Below are positions 25,480 to 34,565 of a stretch of 64,000 nucleotides of DNA, in pieces. The position numbers and the translations under genes were made by a program. Under the pieces are notes generated by a model. It had not been told where the DNA came from, ran no database searches, and was given only the letters and a program-made list of their open reading frames with translations. The DNA comes from Streptomyces sp. Mut1 (GTDB taxonomy: Bacteria > Actinomycetota > Actinomycetes > Streptomycetales > Streptomycetaceae), in assembly GCF_030719295.1 (NCBI RefSeq), contig NZ_CP120997.1:2232001-2296000 (forward strand), given 5' to 3'. The stretch's first letter is position 1; the number at the start of each line of letters is the position of its first letter.

Positions 25480-25523
25480 GGAGCCCCGGCGGGCGGACCG
25501 CGCGGTTCGCCCGCCGGGGCTCC
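25480..25523. terminator. Bidirectional terminator between MFS and DUF6243 genes
   Basis: Perfect 16-bp stem (25480-25495 / 25508-25523) between two convergent genes. Confidence 0.85.
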
Positions 25524-25533
25524 GTCGTACGGT

Positions 25534-25779
25534 TCAGCTCTGCCCGGCGCTCCCCTGCGGGGTCTCGCGCTCCTGGGCGGTCTCCTGGCCGGCGTCCGGG
25601 GTCTCCGGCTCGGCGACACCGGTGGCCCGCTCCCGCATCTTGCGGAGCAGCTCCTGCTTCTGGTCGGCGGCCGTCCTGCGGTCGGCGTCGCGCGCGGGGC
25701 CGGCGCCCTGCGCCCCGGTGCGGGACAGCTTCTTGCGCTGTCCGCCGACGCCGAGGAGGTTGTTACGGCTCTTGGCCAC
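25534..25779 (-). CDS. DUF6243 family small protein
   Basis: 81 residues. The N-terminus AKSRNNLLGVGGQRKKLSR and the QKQELLRKMRERA helix match a short, basic, cytosolic Streptomyces family of unknown function (DUF6243 from memory). The C-terminal third is acidic and disordered (ETPDAGQETAQERETP). No membrane segment or enzyme motif. It stands alone between two terminators, upstream side facing a 230-base gap before glyS. Confidence 0.7.
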   Translation of the reverse strand: MAKSRNNLLGVGGQRKKLSRTGAQGAGPARDADRRTAADQKQELLRKMRERATGVAEPETPDAGQETAQERETPQGSAGQS

Positions 25780-25950
25780 GGGGTTCTCCCATTCCTGGTC
25801 TCAGTGAGGTCTGTCGCGACCCTGGATCGATACGGGGGGCGGCGGGTGGTCGGGCCCGCCGCGCGCTCACTCGTAGATCTGGAAGAACGAATACATGTGG
25901 ATGACGGTACCCAAACGGGGCGCCCTCCTCACCCCGTTTTCCGGACGCAC

Positions 25951-25991
25951 GGGGCCCCCGGCTCCGCGGCGGGCGCGGAACCGGGGGCCCC
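25951..25991 (-). terminator. Terminator of glyS
   Basis: 18-bp stem (25951-25968 / 25974-25991) with one mismatch that can be G-U in RNA, 18 bases after the glyS stop. Confidence 0.75.
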
Positions 25992-26009
25992 GGTCGGCGG
26001 ATGCGGCCG

Positions 26010-27392
26010 TCAGCAGCCGAGCAGGCGGGAGCCGAGGTAGCCCTGGATCTGGTCCAGGGAGACGCGCTCCTGCTTCATCGTGTCGCGCTCGCGGACGGTG
26101 ACCGCGTTGTCGTCGAGGGTGTCGAAGTCGACGGTGACGCAGAACGGCGTGCCGATCTCGTCCTGGCGGCGGTAGCGGCGGCCGATGGCGCCCGCGTCGT
26201 CGAACTCGATGTTCCAGTTCTGCCGCAGGTCCGTGGCGAGGCCCTTGGCCTTCGGCGAGAGCTGCGCGTTGCGGGACAGCGGGAGGACCGCGACCTTGAC
26301 CGGCGCCAGGCGCGGGTCGAGACGCATCACGGCGCGCTTCTCCATGACGCCCTTGGCGTTCGGCGCCTCGTCCTCGCTGTAGGCGTCGAGGAGGAAGGCC
26401 AGCATCGCGCGGCCGACACCGGCCGCGGGCTCGATGACGAACGGGGTGTAGCGCTCGCTCTTCTCCTGGTCGAAGAAGGACAGGTCCGTGCCGGAGGCCT
26501 TGGAGTGGGCCGTGAGGTCGTAGTCCGTGCGGTTGGCGACACCCTCCAGCTCGCCCCACTCGCTGCCGCCGAAGCGGAAGCGGTACTCGATGTCAGCGGT
26601 GCGCTTGGAGTAGTGGGAGAGCTTCTCCTGCGGGTGCTCGAACCACCGCATGTTCTCCTCGCGCAGGCCGAGACCGGTGTACCAGTTCCAGCGCTGCTCC
26701 ATCCAGTACTCCTGCCACTGCTCGTCCTCGCCCGGCTTGACGAAGAACTCCATCTCCATCTGCTCGAACTCGCGCGTGCGGAAGATGAAGTTGCCCGGAG
26801 TGATCTCGTTCCGGAAGGACTTGCCCATCTGCGCGATGCCGAACGGCGGCTTCTTGCGCGAGGTCTGCTGCACCTGGCCGAAGTTGGTGAAGATGCCCTG
26901 GGCGGTCTCGGGGCGCAGGTACGCGACGGAGCCGGAGTCCTGGGTCGGGCCGAGGTGCGTGGAGAGCAGGCCGGAGAACTGCTTGGGCTCGGTGAAGGTG
27001 CCCTTGTTGCCGCAGTTGGGGCAGTTGAGGTCGGCCAGGCCGTTGACCGGCGGCTTGCCGTGCTTCTCCTCGTACGCCTCCTCCAGGTGGTCCGCGCGGT
27101 AGCGCTTGTGGCAGGAGGTGCATTCGGTCAGCGGGTCGGAGAACGTGGCGACGTGGCCGGAGGCCACCCACACCTCGGGGGCCAGGATGACCGACGAGTC
27201 GATGCCGACCACGTCCTCGCGGGAGGTGACCATGTAGCGCCACCACTGGCGCTTGAGGTTCTCCTTGAGCTCGACGCCCAGCGGCCCGTAGTCCCAGGCG
27301 GCGCGCTGACCACCGTAGATCTCACTGCAGGGGTAGACGAAGCCACGGCGCTTGCTCAGGCTGACGATGGAGTCGATCTTGTCGGCGGCCAC
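26010..27392 (-). CDS. glyS: Glycyl-tRNA synthetase (alpha2, eukaryote-like type)
   Basis: 460 residues from a GTG at 27392, the start that gives the usual actinobacterial N-terminus [18 protein letters not shown]. Class II motifs include [30 protein letters not shown] (motif 2 region), [10 protein letters not shown] and the motif 3 region with [15 protein letters not shown] zinc-ribbon insertion is present: CTSC near residue 90 and CPNCGNK near 124. It charges tRNA-Gly. Divergent from znuA; whether the shared 232-base gap couples glyS to zinc, which the enzyme may bind, is speculative. Confidence 0.97.
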   Translation of the reverse strand: MAADKIDSIVSLSKRRGFVYPCSEIYGGQRAAWDYGPLGVELKENLKRQWWRYMVTSREDVVGIDSSVILAPEVWVASGHVATFSDPLTECTSCHKRYRADHLEEAYEEKHGKPPVNGLADLNCPNCGNKGTFTEPKQFSGLLSTHLGPTQDSGSVAYLRPETAQGIFTNFGQVQQTSRKKPPFGIAQMGKSFRNEITPGNFIFRTREFEQMEMEFFVKPGEDEQWQEYWMEQRWNWYTGLGLREENMRWFEHPQEKLSHYSKRTADIEYRFRFGGSEWGELEGVANRTDYDLTAHSKASGTDLSFFDQEKSERYTPFVIEPAAGVGRAMLAFLLDAYSEDEAPNAKGVMEKRAVMRLDPRLAPVKVAVLPLSRNAQLSPKAKGLATDLRQNWNIEFDDAGAIGRRYRRQDEIGTPFCVTVDFDTLDDNAVTVRERDTMKQERVSLDQIQGYLGSRLLGC

Positions 27393-27588
27393 GGTGCTCT
27401 CTTCATTACGACGACGGAAACTGGACAAGGGTGGCCCGGGGCGCCTCTGTGGGGGTGGTGGTCGGGAGACGAGCGGGCGAATGGCCCAGATTACCGGCGG
27501 GCACGCCCCTTCGATCAAATCGGTACCGGAGCCGCCGTCTTCGCCCGGTGCCGGCCACTCACCGCGCCCGCCGCCCCACCCGACTTGT

Positions 27589-27603
27589 TGACAATCGTTT
27601 CCA
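27589..27603 (+). promoter_or_regulatory. Zur box 1 (weaker) upstream of znuA
   Basis: TGACAAT-C-GTTTCCA, a degenerate 7-1-7 dyad of Zur type, 22 bases before the second Zur box (start to start). Confidence 0.55.
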
Positions 27604-27610
27604 CTTTTGT

Positions 27611-27625
27611 TGAAAATGACTGTCA
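27611..27625 (+). promoter_or_regulatory. Zur box 2 overlapping the znuA start
   Basis: TGAAAAT-G-ACTGTCA closely fits the Streptomyces Zur consensus (7-1-7 dyad of TGAAAATGATTTTCA type) and ends at the first base of the chosen znuA ATG. Confidence 0.75.
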
Positions 27626-28587
27626 TGAACGTACGCCGCCTCATACCCACCGCCGCCGTCGCAGGCGCAGCCGTCCTCGGGCTCACCACCCTCTCCGCCT
27701 GCTCGACCTCCAACGCCTCCGACCACAAGAACGGCGACCGGCTGGACGTGGTGGCGTCCTTCTACCCGATGCAGTTCCTGGCCGAGCGAATAGGCGGCGA
27801 CCACGTCTCCGTCTCCACCCTGACCAAGCCCGGCGTGGAACCCCACGACCTGGAGCTCAGCCCCCGGCAGATCGGCGGCCTCGGCGACGCCGACTTCATC
27901 CTCTACCTCAAGGGCATCCAGCCCGCCGTGGACGACGCGATCAAGCAGTCCGACTCCTCGAACACCCTCGACGTCACGACGCTGACCACGCTGGAGGACC
28001 ACGGCACGGAGGTCGGCGACGAGGAGCACGGCCACGACGCGCACGAGCACGAGGGCGAGGAGGCCGGCGCCGACCCGCACATCTGGCTGGACCCGGTGAA
28101 GTACACCGAGGTCGCCAAGGGCGTCGGCAAGTCCCTGGAGAAGACCGACCCGGACCACGCCGCGGACTACCGCGAGAACACCGCCGCCCTGGTCAAGGAG
28201 CTCGGCGCACTCGACACGGCGTACCGCACGGGACTGAAGGACACCGCGACCAAGACCTTCATCACCACCCACTCCGCCTTCGGGTACCTGGCCGAGCGCT
28301 ACGGCCTCACCCAGGAGGGCATCGCGGGCATCGACCCCGAGGCCGAGCCCAGCCCCGCCCGCATCAGCGCCCTGCACTCCATCGCGAAGGAGAAGAAGGT
28401 CACCACCGTCTTCTTCGAAACGCTCGCCAGCGACAAGACGGCGAAGACCGTCGCCCGCGACACCGGGCTGAAGACCGACGTCCTGGACCCGCTGGAGGGA
28501 ATCACCGACACCTCCAAGGGCGATGACTACATCGAGGTCATGAAGTCCAACCTCGCCGCCCTGCGCACAGCGCTCGGCGCGAAGTGA
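27625..28587 (+). CDS. znuA: Zinc ABC transporter, substrate-binding lipoprotein ZnuA
   Basis: 320 residues from the ATG at 27625; an ATG at 27616 is also in frame and neither has a Shine-Dalgarno. Lipoprotein signal ends in LSAC. A cluster A-I metal-binding protein: [20 protein letters not shown] (His ligand), the His/Asp/Glu-rich loop [14 protein letters not shown] near residue 140, then DPHIWLDP and THSAFGYL supply further ligands. It captures extracellular zinc for ZnuCB. First gene of znuA-znuC-znuB-zur, with two Zur boxes at the start. Confidence 0.93.
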   Translation: MNVRRLIPTAAVAGAAVLGLTTLSACSTSNASDHKNGDRLDVVASFYPMQFLAERIGGDHVSVSTLTKPGVEPHDLELSPRQIGGLGDADFILYLKGIQPAVDDAIKQSDSSNTLDVTTLTTLEDHGTEVGDEEHGHDAHEHEGEEAGADPHIWLDPVKYTEVAKGVGKSLEKTDPDHAADYRENTAALVKELGALDTAYRTGLKDTATKTFITTHSAFGYLAERYGLTQEGIAGIDPEAEPSPARISALHSIAKEKKVTTVFFETLASDKTAKTVARDTGLKTDVLDPLEGITDTSKGDDYIEVMKSNLAALRTALGAK

Positions 28588-28643
28588 GCGACGACCCCAC
28601 CGAACCCCTCGGCCCGACCCGCGCAGCAGCACCGGAGGCGCTC

Positions 28644-29426
28644 ATGCCCGAGCCCCAGAGCACCACCCCCGACCCCGTGATCGTCGTCCGCGACGCCACC
28701 GCCACCCTCGGGGCACGCCCCGTGCTGCGCGGCATCGACCTGACCGTGCGCCGCGGCGAGGTCGTCGCCCTGCTCGGCGCCAACGGCTCGGGCAAGTCCA
28801 CCGCCGTCCGCTCCGTCATCGGCCAGGTCCCGCTGAGCGGCGGCACCGTCGAGCTCTTCGGCACCCCGCTGCGCCGTTTCCGCGACTGGGCCCGGGTCGG
28901 CTACGTGCCGCAGCGCACCACGGCCGCCGGCGGCGTGCCCGCCACGATCCGCGAGGTCGTCGCCTCCGGGCGGCTGTCCCGCACCCGGCTGGGCCTGCCC
29001 CGCAAGGCCGACCGCGCCGCCGTGGACCGGGCCATCGAGCTCGTCGGCCTCGCCGACCGCGCCAAGGACTCGGTCGGCGCCCTCTCCGGCGGCCAGCACC
29101 AGCGCGTGCTGATCGCCCGCGCGCTCGCCGCCGAGCCCGAGCTGCTGATCATGGACGAGCCGATGGCGGGCGTCGACCTGGCCAGCCAGGAGATCCTCGC
29201 CGCCACCCTGCGCGAACAGGTCGCGGCCGGTGCCACTGTGCTCCTCGTCCTGCACGAGCTCGGCCCGCTGGAGCCCCTGATCGACCGGGCGGTCGTGCTC
29301 CGCGACGGGTGTGTCATGCACGACGGGCCGCCCCCGAAGGCCGTCGGGCAGCACGCCCTGCCCGGCCACGACCACGTACACCCCCACGCGGCTTCCGAGC
29401 CCGTCCGGACGGGACTGCTGAGCTGA
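28644..29426 (+). CDS. znuC: Zinc ABC transporter ATP-binding protein ZnuC
   Basis: 260 residues from the ATG at 28644, which has GGAGG 5 bases upstream; a GTG at 28584 overlaps the znuA stop in the same frame and is the alternative. ABC motifs in order: Walker A GANGSGKST near residue 50, LSGGQHQRVLIARAL signature near 150, Walker B LLIMDEPMAGVD near 172 and the H-loop LHEL. The C-terminus is His-rich (GHDHVHPH), which may bind zinc. Energises zinc uptake with ZnuB. Confidence 0.93.
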   Translation: MPEPQSTTPDPVIVVRDATATLGARPVLRGIDLTVRRGEVVALLGANGSGKSTAVRSVIGQVPLSGGTVELFGTPLRRFRDWARVGYVPQRTTAAGGVPATIREVVASGRLSRTRLGLPRKADRAAVDRAIELVGLADRAKDSVGALSGGQHQRVLIARALAAEPELLIMDEPMAGVDLASQEILAATLREQVAAGATVLLVLHELGPLEPLIDRAVVLRDGCVMHDGPPPKAVGQHALPGHDHVHPHAASEPVRTGLLS

Positions 29427-29428
29427 TC

Positions 29429-30322
29429 ATGGAATTCCTCGAACCCCCCTTCATGCAGCGGGCCCTGCTCGCCGCCGTGCTGGTCGGCGTCATCGCGCCC
29501 GCCGTCGGCATCTACCTGGTGCAGCGCCGGCAGGCCCTGATGGGCGACGGCATCGGGCACATCGCCATGACCGGCGTCGGCCTCGGCTTCCTGCTCTCCA
29601 CCAGCCCGGTCTGGATGGCCACGGCCGTCGCCGTCGCGGGCGCGGTCGTCATGGAGCTGATCCGCTGGTACGGCCGCACCCGCGGCGACATCGCGCTGGC
29701 CATGCTCTTCTACGGCGGCATGGCGGGCGGTGTCCTGCTGATCAACCTCTCCGACACCGGCTCGAACGCCAACCTCACCTCGTACCTCTTCGGCTCGCTG
29801 TCCACGGTCTCCTCCGAGGACATCACCGCGATCTCGCTGCTCGCCGCGTTCGTCCTGCTGGTGACCGTGGGGCTGCGGCGGCAGCTGTTCGCCGTCAGCC
29901 AGGACGAGGAGTTCGCCCGGGTGACCGGTCTGCCGGTGCGCGTGCTGAACCTGCTGATCGCGGTCACCGCCGCGGTCACCGTCACCGTCGCGATGCGGGT
30001 CGTCGGGCTGCTCCTGGTCAGCGCCCTCATGGTCGTCCCGGTCGCCGCCGCGCAGCAGATCACCCGGTCCTTCAAGGTGACATTCGTGCTCTCCGTCCTC
30101 ATCGGGGTCGGCGTCACCCTGGCCGGCACCGTGACCTCGTACTACCAGGACGTCCCGCCCGGCGCGACGATCGTGCTGCTCGCGATCGGGGTCTTCGTCG
30201 CCCTCACCGTGCTCGCCGCCCCGCTGGCCCGCGGCCGGGCCCGGCGCAGCGAGACGGCGGCGGAACGGTGCACCCTGGAGGTACCGGCCGCCCGCCCGGC
30301 ACCGGACGACGTCGGCGTCTGA
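29429..30322 (+). CDS. znuB: Zinc ABC transporter permease ZnuB
   Basis: 297 residues with eight or so hydrophobic segments typical of the ABC-3 metal permease family: MQRALLAAVLVGVIAPAVG, LMGDGIGHIAMTGVGLGF, FGSLSTVSSEDI and VGLLLVSALMVVPVAAAQ. Starts 2 bases after the znuC stop. Forms the membrane channel for zinc with ZnuC and ZnuA. The C-terminal 25 residues are an unstructured tail. Confidence 0.95.
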   Translation: MEFLEPPFMQRALLAAVLVGVIAPAVGIYLVQRRQALMGDGIGHIAMTGVGLGFLLSTSPVWMATAVAVAGAVVMELIRWYGRTRGDIALAMLFYGGMAGGVLLINLSDTGSNANLTSYLFGSLSTVSSEDITAISLLAAFVLLVTVGLRRQLFAVSQDEEFARVTGLPVRVLNLLIAVTAAVTVTVAMRVVGLLLVSALMVVPVAAAQQITRSFKVTFVLSVLIGVGVTLAGTVTSYYQDVPPGATIVLLAIGVFVALTVLAAPLARGRARRSETAAERCTLEVPAARPAPDDVGV

Positions 30323-30398
30323 CCGCCGGGGCCTCTCCGGCGGGGTGCGGGCTGGCACAATGGCCCGACAGATGTACGGGCGACACGAGGAGGCTCCT

Positions 30399-30833
30399 GT
30401 GGCGACGGCGCCGATCAGTGGTACGAACGCGGCTCCGGTCCGTGGCCGGTCGACCCGGCAGCGGGCAGCAGTGGCGGCGGCGCTCGACGAGGTGGACGAG
30501 TTCCGCAGCGCCCAGGAGCTGCACGACGTCCTCAAGCACCGCGGGGACTCGGTCGGCCTGACAACGGTCTACCGCACCCTGCAGTCCCTCGCCGACGCGG
30601 GCGAGGTAGACGTCCTGCGCACCACGGAGGGCGAGTCCGTCTACCGCCGCTGCTCGACCGGCGACCACCACCACCATCTGGTCTGCCGGATGTGCGGCAA
30701 GGCGGTCGAGGTCGAGGGGCCGGTGGTCGAACAGTGGGCGGAGACCATCGCGGCGCAGCACGGCTTCGTGAACGTGGCGCACACCGTCGAGGTCTTCGGC
30801 ACCTGCGCGGACTGCGCGAGCAACGAGAAGTGA
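30399..30833 (+). CDS. zur: Zinc uptake regulator Zur (Fur family)
   Basis: 144 residues from a GTG at 30399, with GAGGAGG 5 bases upstream. N-terminal winged helix (STRQRAAVAAALDEVDEFRSA; DSVGLTTVYRTLQSLAD) and C-terminal metal domain with the HHHH run followed by CRMC and CADC, the structural zinc cysteines. It represses zinc uptake genes when zinc is plentiful, by binding boxes such as those at 27589-27625. It follows znuB by 76 bases; CACAAT before it may give a second promoter. Confidence 0.95.
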   Translation: MATAPISGTNAAPVRGRSTRQRAAVAAALDEVDEFRSAQELHDVLKHRGDSVGLTTVYRTLQSLADAGEVDVLRTTEGESVYRRCSTGDHHHHLVCRMCGKAVEVEGPVVEQWAETIAAQHGFVNVAHTVEVFGTCADCASNEK

Positions 30834-30840
30834 AGTGATC

Positions 30841-30886
30841 CGGGCCCGGCGGGGGCGTACAGCGTGGTACGCCCCCGCCGGGCCCG
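30841..30886. terminator. Bidirectional terminator between zur and uppS
   Basis: Perfect 20-bp stem (30841-30860 / 30867-30886) with 6-base loop between convergent genes. Confidence 0.9.
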
Positions 30887-30890
30887 CTGC

Positions 30891-31709
30891 TCAGCTGCCG
30901 GAGGCCGCGACCTCTTCGGCGCCGCCGAACCGGCGGTCCCGCTGGGCGAATTCCAGGCAGGCCCGCCACAGATCGCGGCGGTCGAAGTCCGGCCACAGCA
31001 CGTCCTGGAAGACCATCTCGGCGTACGCGCTCTGCCAGATCAGGTAGTTCGATGTGCGCTGCTCACCGCTGGGCCGCACGAACAGGTCGACGTCCGGCAT
31101 GTCCGGGTAGTAGATGTACTTCGCGAACGTCTTCTCGTTGACCTTCGACGGGTCGAGCCGCCCGGCGGCGACATCCTGAGCGATCCGCTGCGCGGCGTCC
31201 GCGATCTCGGCCCGGCCGCCGTAGTTGACGCAGAAGTACAGCGTCATCCGGTCGTTGTCCTTGGTCTGCTCCTGAGCGACCTGGAGCTCCTGGACGACGG
31301 ACTTCCACAGCTTGGGCATGCGGCCCACCCAGCGGATCCGGATGCCCAGCTCGTCCATCTCGTCACGGCGGCGCCGGATGACGTCCCGGTTGAAGTTCAT
31401 GAGGAACTTCACCTCTTCCGGGGACCGCTTCCAGTTCTCCGTGGAGAAGGCGTACAGCGAGAGGTTCTTGACGCCCATCTCGATGCAGCCCTTGAGCACG
31501 TCCATGACGACGCCCTCGCCGACCCTGTGCCCCTCGGTGCGCGGCAGACCGCGCTCCTTGGCCCAGCGGCCGTTGCCGTCCATCACGATGGCGACGTGCT
31601 TGGGCACCAGCTCACCGGGGATCTTCGGGGGCACGGCACCGGACGGGTGCGGCTCCGGGGTCTTGTAGTCGCGCCGGTTACGGCCGCCGAGCATCCCGCG
31701 TACTGCCAT
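30891..31709 (-). CDS. uppS: Isoprenyl transferase (cis-polyprenyl diphosphate synthase)
   Basis: 272 residues. UPP-synthase motifs: [19 protein letters not shown] near residue 38 (catalytic Asp), [11 protein letters not shown] near 88 and [19 protein letters not shown] near 215 with the conserved Arg/Ser/Gly that bind isopentenyl diphosphate. It makes the long-chain polyprenyl diphosphate that becomes the carrier lipid of cell-wall synthesis. It follows recO by 21 bases on the same strand and is probably co-transcribed. Confidence 0.95.
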   Translation of the reverse strand: MAVRGMLGGRNRRDYKTPEPHPSGAVPPKIPGELVPKHVAIVMDGNGRWAKERGLPRTEGHRVGEGVVMDVLKGCIEMGVKNLSLYAFSTENWKRSPEEVKFLMNFNRDVIRRRRDEMDELGIRIRWVGRMPKLWKSVVQELQVAQEQTKDNDRMTLYFCVNYGGRAEIADAAQRIAQDVAAGRLDPSKVNEKTFAKYIYYPDMPDVDLFVRPSGEQRTSNYLIWQSAYAEMVFQDVLWPDFDRRDLWRACLEFAQRDRRFGGAEEVAASGS

Positions 31710-31730
31710 GAGCTTCTCAGTCTCCCTGTG

Positions 31731-32477
31731 TCACTTTTCCACGTACCGCAGTGAACGCAGCCCGCGCTCCAGATGCCAGTGCAGATACGCGGACACCAGC
31801 CCGCTCCCCTCCCTGGCGTGACGCGCCTCGCACGCGTCCGCCGTCTCCCAGTCGCCGGTGAGCAGGGCGCTCAGCAGGGCGACGGCCTCAGCCGAGGGTA
31901 CGACGCTGCCGGGCACCCGGCAGTCGCCGCATACGACGCCGCCCGCCGCGACGGAGAAGAAGCGGTTCGGTCCCGGCAGCCCGCAGCGGGCGCAGTCGAC
32001 GAAGCTCGGGGCGTAGCCGTTGACGGCGAGGGAACGCAGCAGGAAGGCGTCCAGGATCAGATGCGGCTGGTGCTCGCCCCGGGCCAGGGTGCGCAGCCCG
32101 CCCACCAGCAGCAGGTACTGCTGGACCGCGGGTTCGCCCTCGTGGTCGGTGAAGCGCTCGGCGGTCTCCAGCATCGCGGTGCCCGCGGTGTAGCGCCCGT
32201 AGTCGGTGACGATCCCGCCGCCGTACGGGGCGATCGTCTCGCTCTGGGTGCAGAGCGGCAGCCCGCGCCCGACCAGTTCGCTGCCGCGCGCGAAGAACTG
32301 CACGTCCACATGGGAGAACGGCTCCAGCCGGGCCCCGAACTTGGACTTGGTGCGGCGCACACCGCGCGCGACGGCCCGCACCCGGCCGTGGCCCCGGGTC
32401 AGTATCGTGATGATCCGGTCGGCCTCGCCCAGCTTCTGCGTGCGCAGCACCACGCCGTCGTCCCGGAACAAGCTCAT
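31731..32477 (-). CDS. recO: DNA repair protein RecO
   Basis: 248 residues. OB-fold N-terminus (FRDDGVVLRTQKLGEADRII, HGRVRAVARGVRR), helical middle and a zinc-finger with CARCGLPG and CGDC near residues 150-180. It loads RecA with RecR on gapped DNA. GACAAT ends 6 bases before the ATG and no Shine-Dalgarno is present, so recO-uppS is probably transcribed as a leaderless unit. Confidence 0.95.
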   Translation of the reverse strand: MSLFRDDGVVLRTQKLGEADRIITILTRGHGRVRAVARGVRRTKSKFGARLEPFSHVDVQFFARGSELVGRGLPLCTQSETIAPYGGGIVTDYGRYTAGTAMLETAERFTDHEGEPAVQQYLLLVGGLRTLARGEHQPHLILDAFLLRSLAVNGYAPSFVDCARCGLPGPNRFFSVAAGGVVCGDCRVPGSVVPSAEAVALLSALLTGDWETADACEARHAREGSGLVSAYLHWHLERGLRSLRYVEK

Positions 32478-32483
32478 GCGTCC

Positions 32484-32489
32484 ATTGTC
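32484..32489 (-). promoter_or_regulatory. -10 element of leaderless recO promoter
   Basis: GACAAT on the minus strand, 6 bases before the recO ATG. Confidence 0.55.
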
Positions 32490-32536
32490 CGGTACGCGGC
32501 CCGGGGCACCGGGCCCGCCCCCGCGACCCGGTCCGC

Positions 32537-33220
32537 TCAGCTTCCGCCGGCGCCGCCGCCCACGGGCACGACCAGCCCCGATTCATAGGCGGCGATCACC
32601 AGCTGGGCCCGGTCCCGGGCGCGCAGCTTGCCCATGATCCGGCTGACGTGGGTCTTGGCGGTGAGCGGGCTGAGGCCGAGGCTCTCCGCGATCCCAGTGT
32701 TGTTGAGGCCGCGCGCGACCAGGGCGAGGACCTGGCGTTCGCGCTCGGAGAGCATGCCGAGGGCGCCGGGCCCCGGACCGGCGGGGGCCCGTGGGGCGCT
32801 GAGCACCCGGGCGATGAGGCGGGCGGTCGGGCCGGGCGAGAGCAGCGACTCGCCCGCGGCCACCGTCCTGATCGCGGCGAGCAGGTCGGCGGGCCGGGTG
32901 TCCTTGACCAGGAAGCCGGAGGCGCCGGCGCGCAGCGCTTCGACGATGTGGTCGTCGGTGTCGTAGGTGGTCAGGACCAGCACCTTCACCCCGGCCAGGT
33001 CCTCGTCGGCGGCGATGAGCCGGGTCGCCCCGATGCCGTCGAGTTCGGGCATCCGGATGTCCATGACGACGAGGTCGGCGCGCGCCGAGCGGGCGAGCGC
33101 GACCGCCTCCAGGCCGGTGGCGGCCTCCCCGACCACCTCCATCTCCGGGTCGGAGCCGACGAGCATGGCGAACGCCGCCCGCACGAGCGTCTGGTCGTCC
33201 GCGAGCAGTACCCGGATCAT
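32537..33220 (-). CDS. NarL/FixJ-type response regulator
   Basis: 227 residues. N-terminal receiver domain with DDQ acidic pair, phospho-acceptor Asp in LVVMDIRMPELDG near residue 54 and the Lys of FLVKDTRPADLL near 105; C-terminal LuxR-type HTH (LSERERQVLALVARGLNNTGIAESLG). Its ATG overlaps the kinase stop by four bases (ATGA), so the pair is translationally coupled. Likely controls the MMPL transporter encoded upstream, but no operator was recognised. Confidence 0.93.
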   Translation of the reverse strand: MIRVLLADDQTLVRAAFAMLVGSDPEMEVVGEAATGLEAVALARSARADLVVMDIRMPELDGIGATRLIAADEDLAGVKVLVLTTYDTDDHIVEALRAGASGFLVKDTRPADLLAAIRTVAAGESLLSPGPTARLIARVLSAPRAPAGPGPGALGMLSERERQVLALVARGLNNTGIAESLGLSPLTAKTHVSRIMGKLRARDRAQLVIAAYESGLVVPVGGGAGGS

Positions 33221-34533
33221 GAGGTGGTCTCCGCTTCCCGTTCCGGTGCGTGTTCATGTGTGTGCGCGGGGAGGTGTCGTGCCTGGTTTCCCTCGGGCGG
33301 GGGCGGGAACGGCAGCAGGGCCGCGACCTCGAAGCCGCCGCCGGGGCGGGGTCCCGCGGTCAGGGTGCCCCCGGTGCTGCGGGCGCGTTCCCGCATTCCG
33401 AGGATCCCGAACCCCGGTGCGGAGCCGTCGTCCACCGGACCGGTGCCGTCGTCGGTGACGGTGACCCGCAGCGCCCCGGCGGCGGGCTCCACGACGACGC
33501 GGATACGGGCCCCGGCGCCCGCGTGCCGTACCGCGTTCGTCAGGGACTCCTGGATGATCCGGTAGGCGGCGGCTCCGATCGCCGGGGCGAGGCGGCCGGC
33601 CGGGGTGCGGACCTGGAGGCCGACGTGCGCCCCGGCCGCCTCGGCGGCCCGTACGAGGCCGGGCAGGGCGGCCAGGTCGGGTAGGGGGCCCTCCGGGTCC
33701 GTACCGTCCCCGCCCTCCTGCCCGGTGCCGCGCAGCACCTGGAGGGTGGTCCGGAGCTCCGCCCTGGCCTCCCGGCAGGTCTCGGCTATGTCGTCCAGCG
33801 ACGCGGCCACCGCCTGCCGGTCCAGCCGGTCCGGGTCGACGGTCAGGATGTGCGAGGCGACCGAGGTCTGCACTCCGATGAGGGTGATGCTGTGCGCGAG
33901 GAGGTCGTGCAGATCGCGGGCGATCCGCAGCCGCTCCTCGGCGACCCGCCGCCCGGCCTCCTCCTCCCGGGTCCGTTCGGCGCGTTCGGCACGTTCCAGC
34001 ACCGAGGCGACGTACTGGCGGTAGATGCGCACGTCCACCCCGCAGAACAGCACCGCGACGATCCACCCGGAGATCCGCAGCAGTTCGAGCCCGTCGTGCG
34101 CACTGAGCACGAGCACCACCGTCACCATCACGGAGGTGACGCCGATGCCGACGAGCAGGGTGCGCAGCGGGCGGCCGGTCACGGCCACCGTGTAGAGCGC
34201 GATCCAGGTCTGCGGCATCGGGGCCGAGTGGAGGTTGTCGCCGCCATGGTAGAGCGCCAGCAGCGGCACCATGGCGAGCAGGACCAGCACGGGGCTGTGC
34301 CGCCGCCAGGCAAGCGGAACGGCGCTGCCCAGCAGCAGGGCCCACCCCGCCGCCCCGAGCGTGTGGGCGCCGCCGGCGGACAGCGCGAGACCCGCGGAGA
34401 GCGCTCCGGCACCCGCGGCGATCAGGGCGTCGTTGCGCTCGCGGTGCGGCGCCCGCATGGGGTCGCGGTTGACGACGGCCAGGACGCGGTCACGGCGGCT
34501 CGGGGCGGGGGCTGGGGCTGGGGCTGGGGGCAC
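33217..34533 (-). CDS. Sensor histidine kinase of the NarL-type pair
   Basis: 438 residues from a GTG at 34533 with GGAGG 8 bases upstream. A Pro/Ala repeat N-terminus (APAPAPAP, encoded by GGGGCT-type hexamers) precedes four to six membrane segments to about residue 170. HisKA_3 dimerisation domain with the phosphorylated His in ARDLHDLLAHS near 210, then an HATPase with N-box QESLTNAVRHAG near 340 and GFGILGMRERA. No large extracellular sensor domain, suggesting it senses a signal in or near the membrane. Confidence 0.9.
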   Translation of the reverse strand: MPPAPAPAPAPSRRDRVLAVVNRDPMRAPHRERNDALIAAGAGALSAGLALSAGGAHTLGAAGWALLLGSAVPLAWRRHSPVLVLLAMVPLLALYHGGDNLHSAPMPQTWIALYTVAVTGRPLRTLLVGIGVTSVMVTVVLVLSAHDGLELLRISGWIVAVLFCGVDVRIYRQYVASVLERAERAERTREEEAGRRVAEERLRIARDLHDLLAHSITLIGVQTSVASHILTVDPDRLDRQAVAASLDDIAETCREARAELRTTLQVLRGTGQEGGDGTDPEGPLPDLAALPGLVRAAEAAGAHVGLQVRTPAGRLAPAIGAAAYRIIQESLTNAVRHAGAGARIRVVVEPAAGALRVTVTDDGTGPVDDGSAPGFGILGMRERARSTGGTLTAGPRPGGGFEVAALLPFPPPPEGNQARHLPAHTHEHAPEREAETTS

Positions 34534-34565
34534 GTCGCCATCCTCCGGTACGGGGCGGACCGCTG

